From: Ilyobacter polytropus DSM 2926
GTDB taxonomy: Bacteria > Fusobacteriota > Fusobacteriia > Fusobacteriales > Fusobacteriaceae
Direction of reading: 5' to 3'
Assembly (NCBI RefSeq): GCF_000165505.1
Contig: NC_014632.1
Location: 1,736,001 to 1,800,000, forward strand
Length of the DNA: 64,000 nucleotides
In this document: positions 17,268-24,782 of the stretch, piece by piece
How positions within the stretch are numbered: position 1 is the first letter of the stretch
How the letters are laid out: every line of letters starts with the position of its first letter
The notes under the pieces: generated by a model
Databases searched by the model: none
What the model saw: only the letters and a program-made list of their open reading frames with translations
What the model was told of the DNA's origin: nothing
Position numbers and translations under genes: made by a program

Positions 17268-17558
17268 ATGACCAAGAAAACCAAGTCGAGACGTAGCTTT
17301 AATGAAGAATTTAAAACTCAAATTGTTCAACTTTATCTCAACGGAAAAAGAAAATGTGAAATCATCAGAGAATATGACCTTTCTCCTTCTATTCTTAATA
17401 ACTGGATCAAGCAGTTTGATAATACTGGCTCTTTTAAAACAGAAGATAATATTGATCCATTAGAAAAAGAACTTCGTGCTCTTAAAAAGAGAAACGAGCA
17501 GCTTGAAATGGAGAATGATATTTTAAAGCAGGCGGCGCTGATCTTAGGACAAAAGTAG
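17268..17558 (+). CDS. IS3 transposase orfA (helix-turn-helix subunit)
   Basis: 96 residues. It begins TKKTKSRRSFNEEFKTQIVQ, the typical start of IS3 OrfA, with a helix-turn-helix (CEIIREYDLSPSILNNWIKQF) and a C-terminal leucine-zipper-like coiled coil (LEKELRALKKRNEQLEMEN). A good ribosome-binding site GGAGG precedes the ATG. In active elements a -1 frameshift near its end makes an OrfAB fusion; here orfB is inactive. Confidence 0.9.
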   Translation: MTKKTKSRRSFNEEFKTQIVQLYLNGKRKCEIIREYDLSPSILNNWIKQFDNTGSFKTEDNIDPLEKELRALKKRNEQLEMENDILKQAALILGQK

Positions 17559-17560
17559 AT

Positions 17561-18393
17561 GTGATTAAAGCCAATTCTCACAAATATTCTGTATCAGCAA
17601 TGTGCCAAGTCCTTGGAATTTCTAGAAGTATATATTATTACAAGTCTAAAATTAAAAATAATATCTCTCTTCTAATAGAACTAATAAAAGATATTTTTGA
17701 AGATAGTAGAAGAAACTATGGAACTAGAAGAATAAAATTTGAGATTTTTAAACTGGGACATAAAGTTTCCAGAAGACGTATAAGCTCAATTATGAAACAA
17801 AATGGATTGATATCAAAATATACAATTGCAAATTTTAAGCAACATTACGACAAAGTCAATGAAGAAAAGTTAGCTAATTTAGTTGAACGTAATTTTAACA
17901 AAAAGGATCATCTACAAATTGTAGTTAGCAATTTAACCTACGTCAGGGTAGGTAAGGCCTGGAATTATATCTGTGTCTTAATAGATCTTTTTAACAGAGA
18001 AATCATAGGTTATAGCTCTGGGAAAAATAAAGATGCCCAGTTAGTAACAAGAGCTTTTTCAAAAGTGAAGGGAAACCTACAAAAAATTAAAATTTTCCAT
18101 ACGGACCGTGGAAATGAATTTAATAATCAATTAATAAAAAGAACGCTAGAAACCTTTAATATTAAGCGTTCTTTAAGCATGAAAGGGTGCCCATATGATA
18201 ATGCAGTGGCATAAGCAACCTTCAAAACCATAAAGACAGAATTTATAAATGGAATTTATTTTGATTCCTTAGAAGAATTAAATTATGAATTATTAGATTA
18301 TGTTAACTGGTTTAACAACCATAGAATCCATTCTTCTCTTGGTTATCAAACGCCAGTAGAGTACAGAATGAATAACCTTAAAAAAGTTGTCTG
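17561..18393 (+). pseudogene. IS3 transposase orfB (inactivated in the catalytic core)
   Basis: The integrase core is recognisable: VVSNLTYVRVGKAWNYICVLIDLFNREIIGY, FHTDRGNEF and WFNNHRIHSSLGYQTPVEY. The first catalytic Asp of the DDE triad (usually TDLTY) is Asn, and at 18211-18216 the expected DNAxAE carries a stop codon precisely at the catalytic Glu. Both changes kill activity. The remaining frame continues undamaged to 18393. Confidence 0.88.
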
Positions 18394-18411
18394 AAAAAGT
18401 GTTGCCATTCC

Positions 18412-18522
18412 AAAAAGAGGTGGTTGACCTTTATATAGACCAAGTTTATCTAATTTAGCATGAGATTTTATTAAAGATAGATGACCTACTTTATTCATCA
18501 AAGGAACAATATGCTTTTTCAT
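18412..18522 (-). pseudogene. MarR family regulator, N-terminal fragment cut by IS3
   Basis: From ATG 18522 (GGAGGTGAAGG upstream) it reads MKKHIVPLMNKVGHLSLIKS, then HAKLDKLGLYKGQPPLFG, a typical MarR N-terminal dimerisation arm with the LGLYxGQPxLL motif. It stops at the IS3 end. A MarR C-terminal fragment lies at 28059-28290 on the opposite strand and could be the missing half. Confidence 0.75.
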
Positions 18523-18536
18523 CCTTCACCTCCAAC

Positions 18537-18554
18537 GTGTTAGCCAACTAACAC
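18537..18554. promoter_or_regulatory. Palindrome upstream of the MarR fragment, probable operator
   Basis: GTGTTAG and CTAACAC are perfect arms separated by CCAA. It lies 15 bases before the start codon of the truncated MarR gene, which is where MarR proteins bind to repress themselves. Confidence 0.6.
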
Positions 18555-18735
18555 TAGTTTATAATTTTTTTTAACATCAAACACTTCAGTTTTTTTATAT
18601 CTTCATGTGTAGCACGTGATATAATCCCATCAATCAACAAAAATTAAGTGTCCTTTTAAGTATAGTTTTATTGAATTTAGAAACAAATATGGATAGAAAG
18701 GTTTTGGAGGACGATAAAGTATGATTTTCTATTTT

Positions 18736-18886
18736 TGTATGAATTCAAAGGAGGAGGGAGCCTATATAGTGGTATAAAGTGGTTTATTGAATATTATAAC
18801 GATGAAAGGTGTCATAGCTCACTGGAAATTTAACTCCAAGTGAAGCATATGAAACCTCAAATTTAACATTCAAAAAAATTGCTTAG
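18736..18886 (+). pseudogene. C-terminal remnant of another IS3-type transposase
   Basis: The translation reads YEFKGGGSLYSGIKWFIEYY, then NDERCHSSL in one frame, and then in a shifted frame NLTPSEAYE. This is the C-terminus of an IS3 OrfB (the motif YNxxRxHSSLxxxTPxE). It is too different from the intact IS3 copy next to it to be the same element. Confidence 0.7.
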
Positions 18887-19083
18887 GAAAATGGAGAAAC
18901 TGTTTGACAAACCGACCCACCATATATCATTGAATTAAATAACATAATAAATTAAAGGATAAATCTTGTTTTAAAGGTTTATTCTTTTTTTTAATAAACT
19001 GTAGTAATGTGTATTTAAGTAAAAAAAATAAATTCTACCACAAACCTCCAATTAAAATCTTTATTACTCATAAAAAATATATT

Positions 19084-19110
19084 ATGGTAAAAAAATAAAA
19101 AAATTACCAT
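19084..19110. promoter_or_regulatory. Fic operator 1
   Basis: ATGGTAA and TTACCAT are exact inverted 7-bp arms separated by 13 bases. The right arm overlaps the probable -35 region of the fic gene. Confidence 0.7.
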
Positions 19111-19133
19111 TTCATAAAATATAGTGGTATAAT
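19104..19133 (+). promoter_or_regulatory. Predicted fic promoter
   Basis: A consensus TATAAT at 19128-19133 is preceded at 18 bases by TTACCA, a modest -35 that belongs to operator 1. Operator 2 then lies in the untranslated leader. Confidence 0.55.
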
Positions 19134-19152
19134 TAACTCATATTAAATGATT

Positions 19153-19179
19153 ATGGTAATTTATCATTAATTTTACCAT
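19153..19179. promoter_or_regulatory. Fic operator 2
   Basis: The same ATGGTAA-N13-TTACCAT arrangement with identical arms and spacing as operator 1, centred 69 bases downstream of it, ending 12 bases before the start codon. Confidence 0.7.
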
Positions 19180-19191
19180 TTGGAGGAGAAG

Positions 19192-20262
19192 ATGACACCT
19201 AATAATGATTTAAAAATTTTGCCACCTAAAATAGATATAGAAACTGTTTCAGTATTAAAGCAGCTGAACAAATCAAGTAGAGCTCTTGCAGAATTAAAAG
19301 CATATTCAGAATTAATACCCAATAAAGAAATACTAATAAGTTCATTAGCTCTGCAGGAAGCAAAAGCCAGTTCAGAAATAGAGAATATAGTTACTACTAA
19401 TGACAGTTTATACAAAGCAATCGCTATTGATGAAAAGAAAATTGATCCAAGCACAAAAGAAGTTTTAAACTACAGAACTGCCTTATGGAGAGGAGTAGAA
19501 TTAGTAAAAGAAAAAGGGTTTATTAGTACCAATCTTATTATAGAAATTCAAGAAACTCTTGAAAATAATAGCGGTGGGATCAGAAAAATTCCAGGGACAG
19601 CTCTAAAAAATGCACTAACAGATGAAGTAATCTACACTCCTCCGTCAGGAGAAGAACTTATAAGGCAGCTATTAAGAAATTTAGAAGAATATTATAATAT
19701 AGAAACTGATATCGACCCCTTAATAAAACTAGCTATATCTCATTATCAGTTTGAGGCTATCCACCCTTTTTATGATGGAAACGGAAGAACAGGAAGGATT
19801 CTTAATATTCTTTATCTTCTCAAAGAAGGACTGTTAGAATCTCCGATACTATATCTAAGTTCATATATTATCAAAAATAAAGGATTATACTATAAACTTC
19901 TAGAAGAAGTTACAATAAATGAAGCCTGGGAGAAATGGGTCTTATATATTTTAAAAGCCATTGAAATTACTTCCAGAGATACCTTAGAACTTGCCAAGAA
20001 TATTAAAAGTCTTATGGACATAACAACCCAAGAAGTAAAAAATAAACTTCCTAAAATATATAATAAAGAGTTAATAGAATTTATCTTTACAGAGACCTAT
20101 ACTAAGGGATCTCACCTTGTTGAACAGGGTTTCGCTACTAGAAAAACTATGACTAAGTATCTTAGAGCGTTAGAAGAAATTGGAATTTTAAAAAGTGAGA
20201 AAGTTGGAAGAGAAGTTATATATATAAACGTCCATCTTTTCAATCTTTTAAAAGGAAGTTAA
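19192..20262 (+). CDS. Fic family protein (class II) with C-terminal winged helix
   Basis: 356 residues. The catalytic motif HPFYDGNGRTGR is at residues 191-202, complete with the nucleophilic His and the phosphate-binding loop. An inhibitory helix motif SxxxEN lies at residues 60-65, placing it among class II Fic proteins, which transfer AMP (or another nucleotide moiety) to protein hydroxyls and silence themselves. The last 80 residues (EFIFTETYTKGSHLVEQGFATRKTMTKYLRALEEIGIL) look like a winged helix-turn-helix, so it could also bind DNA. Two identical palindromes in its promoter suggest autoregulation. The start is at 19192 behind GGAGG. Confidence 0.9.
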   Translation: MTPNNDLKILPPKIDIETVSVLKQLNKSSRALAELKAYSELIPNKEILISSLALQEAKASSEIENIVTTNDSLYKAIAIDEKKIDPSTKEVLNYRTALWRGVELVKEKGFISTNLIIEIQETLENNSGGIRKIPGTALKNALTDEVIYTPPSGEELIRQLLRNLEEYYNIETDIDPLIKLAISHYQFEAIHPFYDGNGRTGRILNILYLLKEGLLESPILYLSSYIIKNKGLYYKLLEEVTINEAWEKWVLYILKAIEITSRDTLELAKNIKSLMDITTQEVKNKLPKIYNKELIEFIFTETYTKGSHLVEQGFATRKTMTKYLRALEEIGILKSEKVGREVIYINVHLFNLLKGS

Positions 20263-20325
20263 TACAAAGAAGTTTATTTTTAATTTATACCTTTCCAAAA
20301 TGAATTAATATAATATTCAAAAGAT

Positions 20326-20352
20326 TAGGCACTCCGAAGAGTGCCTTTTTGT
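20326..20352 (+). terminator. Terminator of the fic gene
   Basis: AGGCACTC and GAGTGCCT form a stem with a short loop, followed by TTTTTG. Confidence 0.85.
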
Positions 20353-20444
20353 GGTTAAAATCTAGGTGCTATTACGTTTAGACCTTGGCTGAAATATTAT
20401 GATTTTTATATGACTTTAAGAAAACTGTCAAACTATCCATTTAA

Positions 20445-20513
20445 GATCAAACACCAGTAGAGTACAAAATGAATAACCTTAAAAAAGTTGTCTAAAAAAG
20501 TGTTGCCATTCCA
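20445..20513 (+). mobile_element. Right-end remnant of the IS3 element
   Basis: These 69 bases match the last part of the complete IS3 copy (18343-18412), including the end of orfB (PVEYxMNNLKKVV) and the terminal repeat. It cuts off the end of madL. It is in the same orientation as the full copy. Confidence 0.85.
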
Positions 20514-20906
20514 TACTTTTTCATTAACGCTATCAGTATATCCATCTTTACCTCCTACTAGTTTCATTATAATTGGTATTAAAAACAGAGATCCTATTGT
20601 CGCTATTCCACCAGCTAAAAAGGCCACTGCACCTCCATTTATAGCCGCCACTACATTTTGAATACTTGACATTGCTACCACTACTGGAATGTAAAGACTA
20701 CTTAATAAAAGTATACCTTTTTGAGTTTTTTCGCTAAATCCATTACCAGATTTCTCTAAGTAATTAGTAGCTATAACCATAATAAGCATTGCAAAACCTA
20801 CCCCACCGACATTTCCACTGATACCTAAAATCTTCCCTAGAGTAACTCCTATTGTGGATCCTAAAAACATGCAAAGACCTACAAATGCCAAACCGTAAAT
20901 TTCCAT
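20514..20906 (-). pseudogene. madL: Malonate transporter subunit MadL, C-terminally truncated
   Basis: MEIYGLAFVGLCMFLGSTIG through GGVGFAMLIMVIAT matches the MadL subunit of the MadLM malonate carrier, a membrane protein of about 130 residues with four hydrophobic segments. Most of the protein is present (about 131 codons), but the reading frame is carried into IS3 remnant sequence and ends at 20433. Its partner madM and the malonate decarboxylase genes are absent. It is therefore probably a relic; a functional product cannot be excluded because nearly the full normal length remains. Confidence 0.75.
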
Positions 20907-21395
20907 ACATTTCCTCCTTACTATTTATTTTTTAAGTTACAACAACTTTTAAAAATCATATTTCAAACAAAAAAAGAGCAGACCATAAGAAAAAATATAA
21001 AACATATTTTTTCTTAAATTCCTACTCTCGTAATCTCGTATAACTATATTATATTTTTTGTTTGTTAAATAAAAATAATTTAATAAAATCTCGGATACTT
21101 CAATTCTAAAAACATACTAAACGTCTATTGCTGTTTAAAAAGTTCGTTTACAATACACTCTGTCTCTCAAGTTAATTTTATAACATTTTTTTTAAAAAGT
21201 CAATTTTTTTATTTAAATGTCGGTATCTTTATTTTAATCCTCTTAGTTCTAGCTATTCCGACTTCCAAAAGGATCTAATTTTTTATTTGCTGACTTTTCT
21301 TAATTAAAATCTTATTTACTATAATAAATCTAATACTTAAACTATTTTGCTTTTGTAATTAGTCTTTAAAATACAAAAATATCTATGTTGACCTT
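20907..21395. other. Intergenic region upstream of madL
   Basis: About 490 A+T-rich bases. The only structure seen is a palindrome with 13-bp perfect arms at 20986-21016. No gene is supported. Confidence 0.55.
20986..21016. repeat. A+T-rich palindrome in the madL leader
   Basis: TAAGAAAAAATAT and ATATTTTTTCTTA are perfect 13-bp arms separated by five bases. The position 80 bases before madL suggests an operator or a leader hairpin, but no T-run follows that would make it a clear terminator. Confidence 0.5.
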
Positions 21396-22475
21396 CTAAT
21401 TTAGTGAGCCAATCCCCAATAACTTCAATTTCTTTTTCAGTTCATATTTCAATTTTTCATGATGAATTACCACTCCACCAAGTGCGCCTATTAAACAACC
21501 AATAAGAGTATTAAATAATCTTAATTTCATAAATGTTGTTGTGCTCATTGTAAATAAAGTAGAAGCATCTGCAAGTAGTATTGTTAAAGGTGTAGCAAAA
21601 ATAATTCCAATAGCATAGTTCCTTTGAACTGTAGCTTCAAGGATAAACTGGAGTATTACTATAGAAATCAGTATTAATTTGATATCTTCATTAGCAAATA
21701 TTAAGGTAATCCAGCACAGACCTAACCCCATAAATGTTCCTGCTATTCTTTGGGTCACTCTTTGAATCACATGGTCCTTAGATGCTCCCTGTAATGCTGC
21801 TACGCATGAGACTGAAATCCAGTATGGATTAACTACCTTTAATAGATGCCCTACCAATAATGAAATAAACATGAATATTCCAAATATTATTGCTTCTAAT
21901 AAATCTGTATCTTGATTATATTTAAAATTAACATGAAATATTCTTCCACTTATTGAGGGTTTATTTTTGTTCACAATAATACTATAAACAAAAGCAACAA
22001 AAGTAACTATTATAGATCCTAAGGCAAATAATCCTAAGCTTTCTGCTATTTTATCGGGTCTGTGTGGAATACAACTTGCTGTAGCAGCTATCATTACAAA
22101 AAAAAAGCTCTTTGGAGGTCTTACCATTAAATAAGATGTTAGCCAATGAATAATTCCACAATACATTCCAAATACAATAGACGAAATTATATAATTAAAA
22201 CTAAACATAAGTCCTAAAGCATATGAAAAAATAAAAGCAAATGAACAGGCTAATAATGTTATGATTCTTTCTCCGGTTGTTGCATAAATTGGAAAATAAA
22301 CTAGTATCAATCCTGCCAGAGATGCTGTTAATCCTGCCTTGATATTATTGAGATAAAATCCTATTGTAAAAAATGTTCCCATTAGAAACGTTAATATTAA
22401 TGGTATATGGAAGTTAATTTTATTTTTGTTTAATACAAAAATAGATTTAAACTTTCCTTTGAAAAAATTCAACAT
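21396..22475 (-). CDS. FUSC family membrane protein (aromatic acid exporter-like)
   Basis: 359 residues with about ten hydrophobic segments in two groups, separated by a polar region near residues 168-188. The second half contains NPYWISVSCVAALQGASKDHVIQRVTQRIAGTFMGL, a strong FUSC-family signature. Family members such as AaeB export aromatic carboxylic acids. The gene is downstream of the PadR gene on the same strand with 293 bases between. PadR and the enoate reductase nearby make phenolic or aryl-acrylic acids the likely theme. That link is inference. Confidence 0.8.
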   Translation of the reverse strand: MLNFFKGKFKSIFVLNKNKINFHIPLILTFLMGTFFTIGFYLNNIKAGLTASLAGLILVYFPIYATTGERIITLLACSFAFIFSYALGLMFSFNYIISSIVFGMYCGIIHWLTSYLMVRPPKSFFFVMIAATASCIPHRPDKIAESLGLFALGSIIVTFVAFVYSIIVNKNKPSISGRIFHVNFKYNQDTDLLEAIIFGIFMFISLLVGHLLKVVNPYWISVSCVAALQGASKDHVIQRVTQRIAGTFMGLGLCWITLIFANEDIKLILISIVILQFILEATVQRNYAIGIIFATPLTILLADASTLFTMSTTTFMKLRLFNTLIGCLIGALGGVVIHHEKLKYELKKKLKLLGIGSLN

Positions 22476-22768
22476 ATTTTACATTCACCTTCCCTTATTA
22501 TTTTAAAGTTTATAAAAATTTATTATAACTTTGTCTGGATACCTTTTAGCATCACAAAAAATATGTTTTTAGTCAGCCACTGGTATTTTTCATTATAAGT
22601 TTCGAATGTGGTGAAAGTTTTAAAATATCATACATAAATCATGGTCAATAAACTCACCTTCGTTACTTTACCCACATATTAATCAGGGACACTTCTAGTA
22701 TCACTATTTTCATTATATACCGATTCTATACTTAACTTAAAAAATATTTATGTCATGCCTTTACTAAA
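22476..22768. other. Intergenic region between padR and the FUSC gene
   Basis: No gene is seen in these 293 bases. A promoter for the FUSC gene should be here, but I cannot identify a clear PadR palindrome. Confidence 0.45.
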
Positions 22769-23332
22769 TCATTTATTTTTCTTTTCCTCTTTTTGAGCTT
22801 TTTTGCAATAACCAATACACTTATCAAGCCATTTAATGACACTTTCTTGCCTCATAATAGCTCCCTCCAAGACAATAAAATCACCGAAACGATCAGTATT
22901 ATGGTCAGGAATTTCAGAATACTGTTCTGCTGTCTTTTTTAGTATATCGAGCTTCTCTTTATGTTGTACTTTTTGATTTTCAAGAAGATGAATTCTTGAC
23001 TCTAAATCTAAATTATTAGAAAAATACATACGTAATCTAAAAACATCTTTTGGAGTTTGTGAAATATTTTCATCTTTATGCAACCAGATCAAAAGTTCTT
23101 TCTGCCCCTTTTCAGTTATAGAATATAGTTTTTTTTCTAAGATATCTCCACTTATTTTAATATCATAAGTTACAAACCCCTCTTCTGCAAGACGTTTTAA
23201 TTCTGGATAAATTTGGCTGTGTCTTGCGTGCCAAAATTTGAATAATTCATATTTAAATTCTTTTGCTATATCATAACCAGTCATATCTTTTTTATTAAGA
23301 AGTCCTAAAATTGCATATTTTAAAGTTCTCAT
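22769..23332 (-). CDS. PadR family transcriptional regulator
   Basis: 187 residues. MRTLKYAILGLLNKKDMTGYDIAKEF and FWHARHSQIYPELKRLAEEGFVTY are the PadR winged helix, and the C-terminal half (coiled-coil dimerisation arm, Vir_DUF region) gives the typical length of PadR subfamily 1 repressors of phenolic-acid decarboxylases. The start is placed at ATG 23332 behind AGGGGTG. A 40-bp palindrome lies between it and the divergent MFS gene and contains ATGT-type half-sites known for PadR, so it probably represses both directions. The ligand may be a hydroxycinnamate, by analogy. Confidence 0.9.
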   Translation of the reverse strand: MRTLKYAILGLLNKKDMTGYDIAKEFKYELFKFWHARHSQIYPELKRLAEEGFVTYDIKISGDILEKKLYSITEKGQKELLIWLHKDENISQTPKDVFRLRMYFSNNLDLESRIHLLENQKVQHKEKLDILKKTAEQYSEIPDHNTDRFGDFIVLEGAIMRQESVIKWLDKCIGYCKKAQKEEKKNK

Positions 23333-23414
23333 GATCACCCCTATTTAGACTTTTAATCTCGATTTTCATTGCAATTATAGCATATTTTGTATGTATAAAC
23401 CACAAACAAATTGT

Positions 23415-23454
23415 GACTTTGACAACATGTCTGTATTGACATGTTGTCAAAGTC
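23415..23454. promoter_or_regulatory. PadR operator, 40-bp perfect palindrome
   Basis: Arms GACTTTGACAACATGTC and GACATGTTGTCAAAGTC are 17-bp exact reverse complements, with TGTATT between. It contains the ACATGT core favoured by PadR repressors, and covers the -35 box of the MFS promoter. Confidence 0.85.
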
Positions 23455-23464
23455 ATGGTATAAA
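23436..23464 (+). promoter_or_regulatory. Promoter of the MFS/enoate reductase operon
   Basis: TTGACA and TATAAA are exactly 17 bases apart. The -35 hexamer lies inside the right half of the palindrome, so bound PadR would block RNA polymerase. Confidence 0.8.
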
Positions 23465-23509
23465 TGATTGTTACTAAAATAACAATCAAAAATTAAAAGG
23501 AGGCTTATT

Positions 23510-24766
23510 ATGAATTATTCAAAAAAAAGGTGGCTTGTGTTAATCGCAAGTTGTTTCATCAACCTTTGTATAGGTTCTTTATACGCATGGAGTGTGTTTG
23601 CTGGCCCTATGGCAGAACATCTGACTCAACTCAATGGAGTAGCACTTACTCCTGCTAATTTATCAATTGTCTTCATTATCGCTAACTCAGTCGGACCGGT
23701 TACTATGATCGGTGGAGGAAAGGTCAATGACACTTTTGGACCTAAAATTGTAATTTTTGTGGGCGGACTTATGTTTGGTGGAGGTATGATTTTATCAGGA
23801 TTTGCCAAAAGTGTTGGAGCTTTGATATTGTCTTATGGTCTCCTCACCGGATTAGGTCTTGGAATGGTTTACGGATGTACTATCAGTAATTCAATTAAAT
23901 TTTTCCCAGACAAACGTGGATTCGTCGGTGGAGTTACAACTGCCTTATTTGGTATAAGTTCAGTTATTATTCCTCCAATAGCAGCGGTTATTATTTCCCA
24001 AACTGGTGCTACAGCTGGTTTTAAAATCATTGGAGCTGTATTTACTGTCATTGTGTGTACAAGTGCTTTCTTTATAGATAAATGTCCGGTTGGTTTTGTT
24101 CCTGAAGGCTGGACACCACCAGTATCAAATAACAAAAGCGGTATAGAAACTGATAAAGATTGGAAAAAAATGTTACAAACACCTGTATTTTATGTAATGC
24201 TTCTTTTATTGACTTGCGGTGGGTTTGCTGCACTCATGTTTATACCTTTGGCGGCTCCCTTAGCTAAAAAATTAATAGGAATGTCCCCGGTTGCTGCAAC
24301 CGCTGCCGTATCAACAATAGCTTTGTTTAATGTATTTGGTAGAGTTCTTGCAGGTTCTATTTCAGATAAAATAGGTAGAATCAATACCCTTGCATCAGCT
24401 TGTGTTTTGTCAATTATCGGATCAGGATTCTTATATGTTTCTGGTGAAGGAGATATTACAACCTTCTACATAGGGATATCAATTATAGGGATATGTTTTG
24501 GATCATTTATGGGAGTTTTTCCTGGATTTACAGCCGATCAGTTTGGTGCTAGAAACAATAGTGTGAACTTCGGGATAATGTTTATAGGATTTGCTATTGC
24601 AGGTTATGTTGGACCTACAATTATGGTAAAAGTAGCTAAAATGACAAATTCTGCTTTTCTAATTGCAATGGGATTCAGTTTTGCAGGCCTCATTCTAACT
24701 TTTATTTATCGTGTAGTAAACAAAAGTACAAATAACGTAGCAGTGTCTATTGAAAATAAATTATAA
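23510..24766 (+). CDS. MFS transporter of the oxalate/formate antiporter (OFA) group
   Basis: 418 residues with twelve membrane segments. The N-terminal sequence RWLVLIASCFINLCIGSLYAWSVFAGPM is characteristic of the OFA subfamily, which moves small mono- or dicarboxylates. AAGGAGG precedes the ATG. The next gene, 16 bases on, encodes an enoate-reductase-like enzyme, so the carrier probably imports that enzyme's substrate or exchanges substrate for product. Transcription is expected to be controlled by the divergent PadR gene. Confidence 0.88.
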   Translation: MNYSKKRWLVLIASCFINLCIGSLYAWSVFAGPMAEHLTQLNGVALTPANLSIVFIIANSVGPVTMIGGGKVNDTFGPKIVIFVGGLMFGGGMILSGFAKSVGALILSYGLLTGLGLGMVYGCTISNSIKFFPDKRGFVGGVTTALFGISSVIIPPIAAVIISQTGATAGFKIIGAVFTVIVCTSAFFIDKCPVGFVPEGWTPPVSNNKSGIETDKDWKKMLQTPVFYVMLLLLTCGGFAALMFIPLAAPLAKKLIGMSPVAATAAVSTIALFNVFGRVLAGSISDKIGRINTLASACVLSIIGSGFLYVSGEGDITTFYIGISIIGICFGSFMGVFPGFTADQFGARNNSVNFGIMFIGFAIAGYVGPTIMVKVAKMTNSAFLIAMGFSFAGLILTFIYRVVNKSTNNVAVSIENKL

Positions 24767-24782
24767 ATGGAGGAATTTAATA

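Larger units (their letters stand above)
17191..18412 (+). mobile_element. IS3 family insertion sequence (inactive)
   Basis: The outer ends are imperfect inverted repeats of about 40 bp: TGGATAGGCTACAATAAGTT at the left and, read inwards from the right, TGGAATGGCAACACTTTTTC, both running into TTAAGGT. It encodes orfA and a broken orfB. The flanks do not show an obvious target duplication and belong to different genes (MBL and MarR fragments), so the element has taken part in a deletion or inversion. Confidence 0.85.
18523..19191. other. Decayed region between IS3 and the Fic gene
   Basis: This stretch holds a small palindrome (18537), a transposase tail (18736) and the operators of the Fic gene (19084, 19153), described separately. 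Nothing else is seen. Confidence 0.6.
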
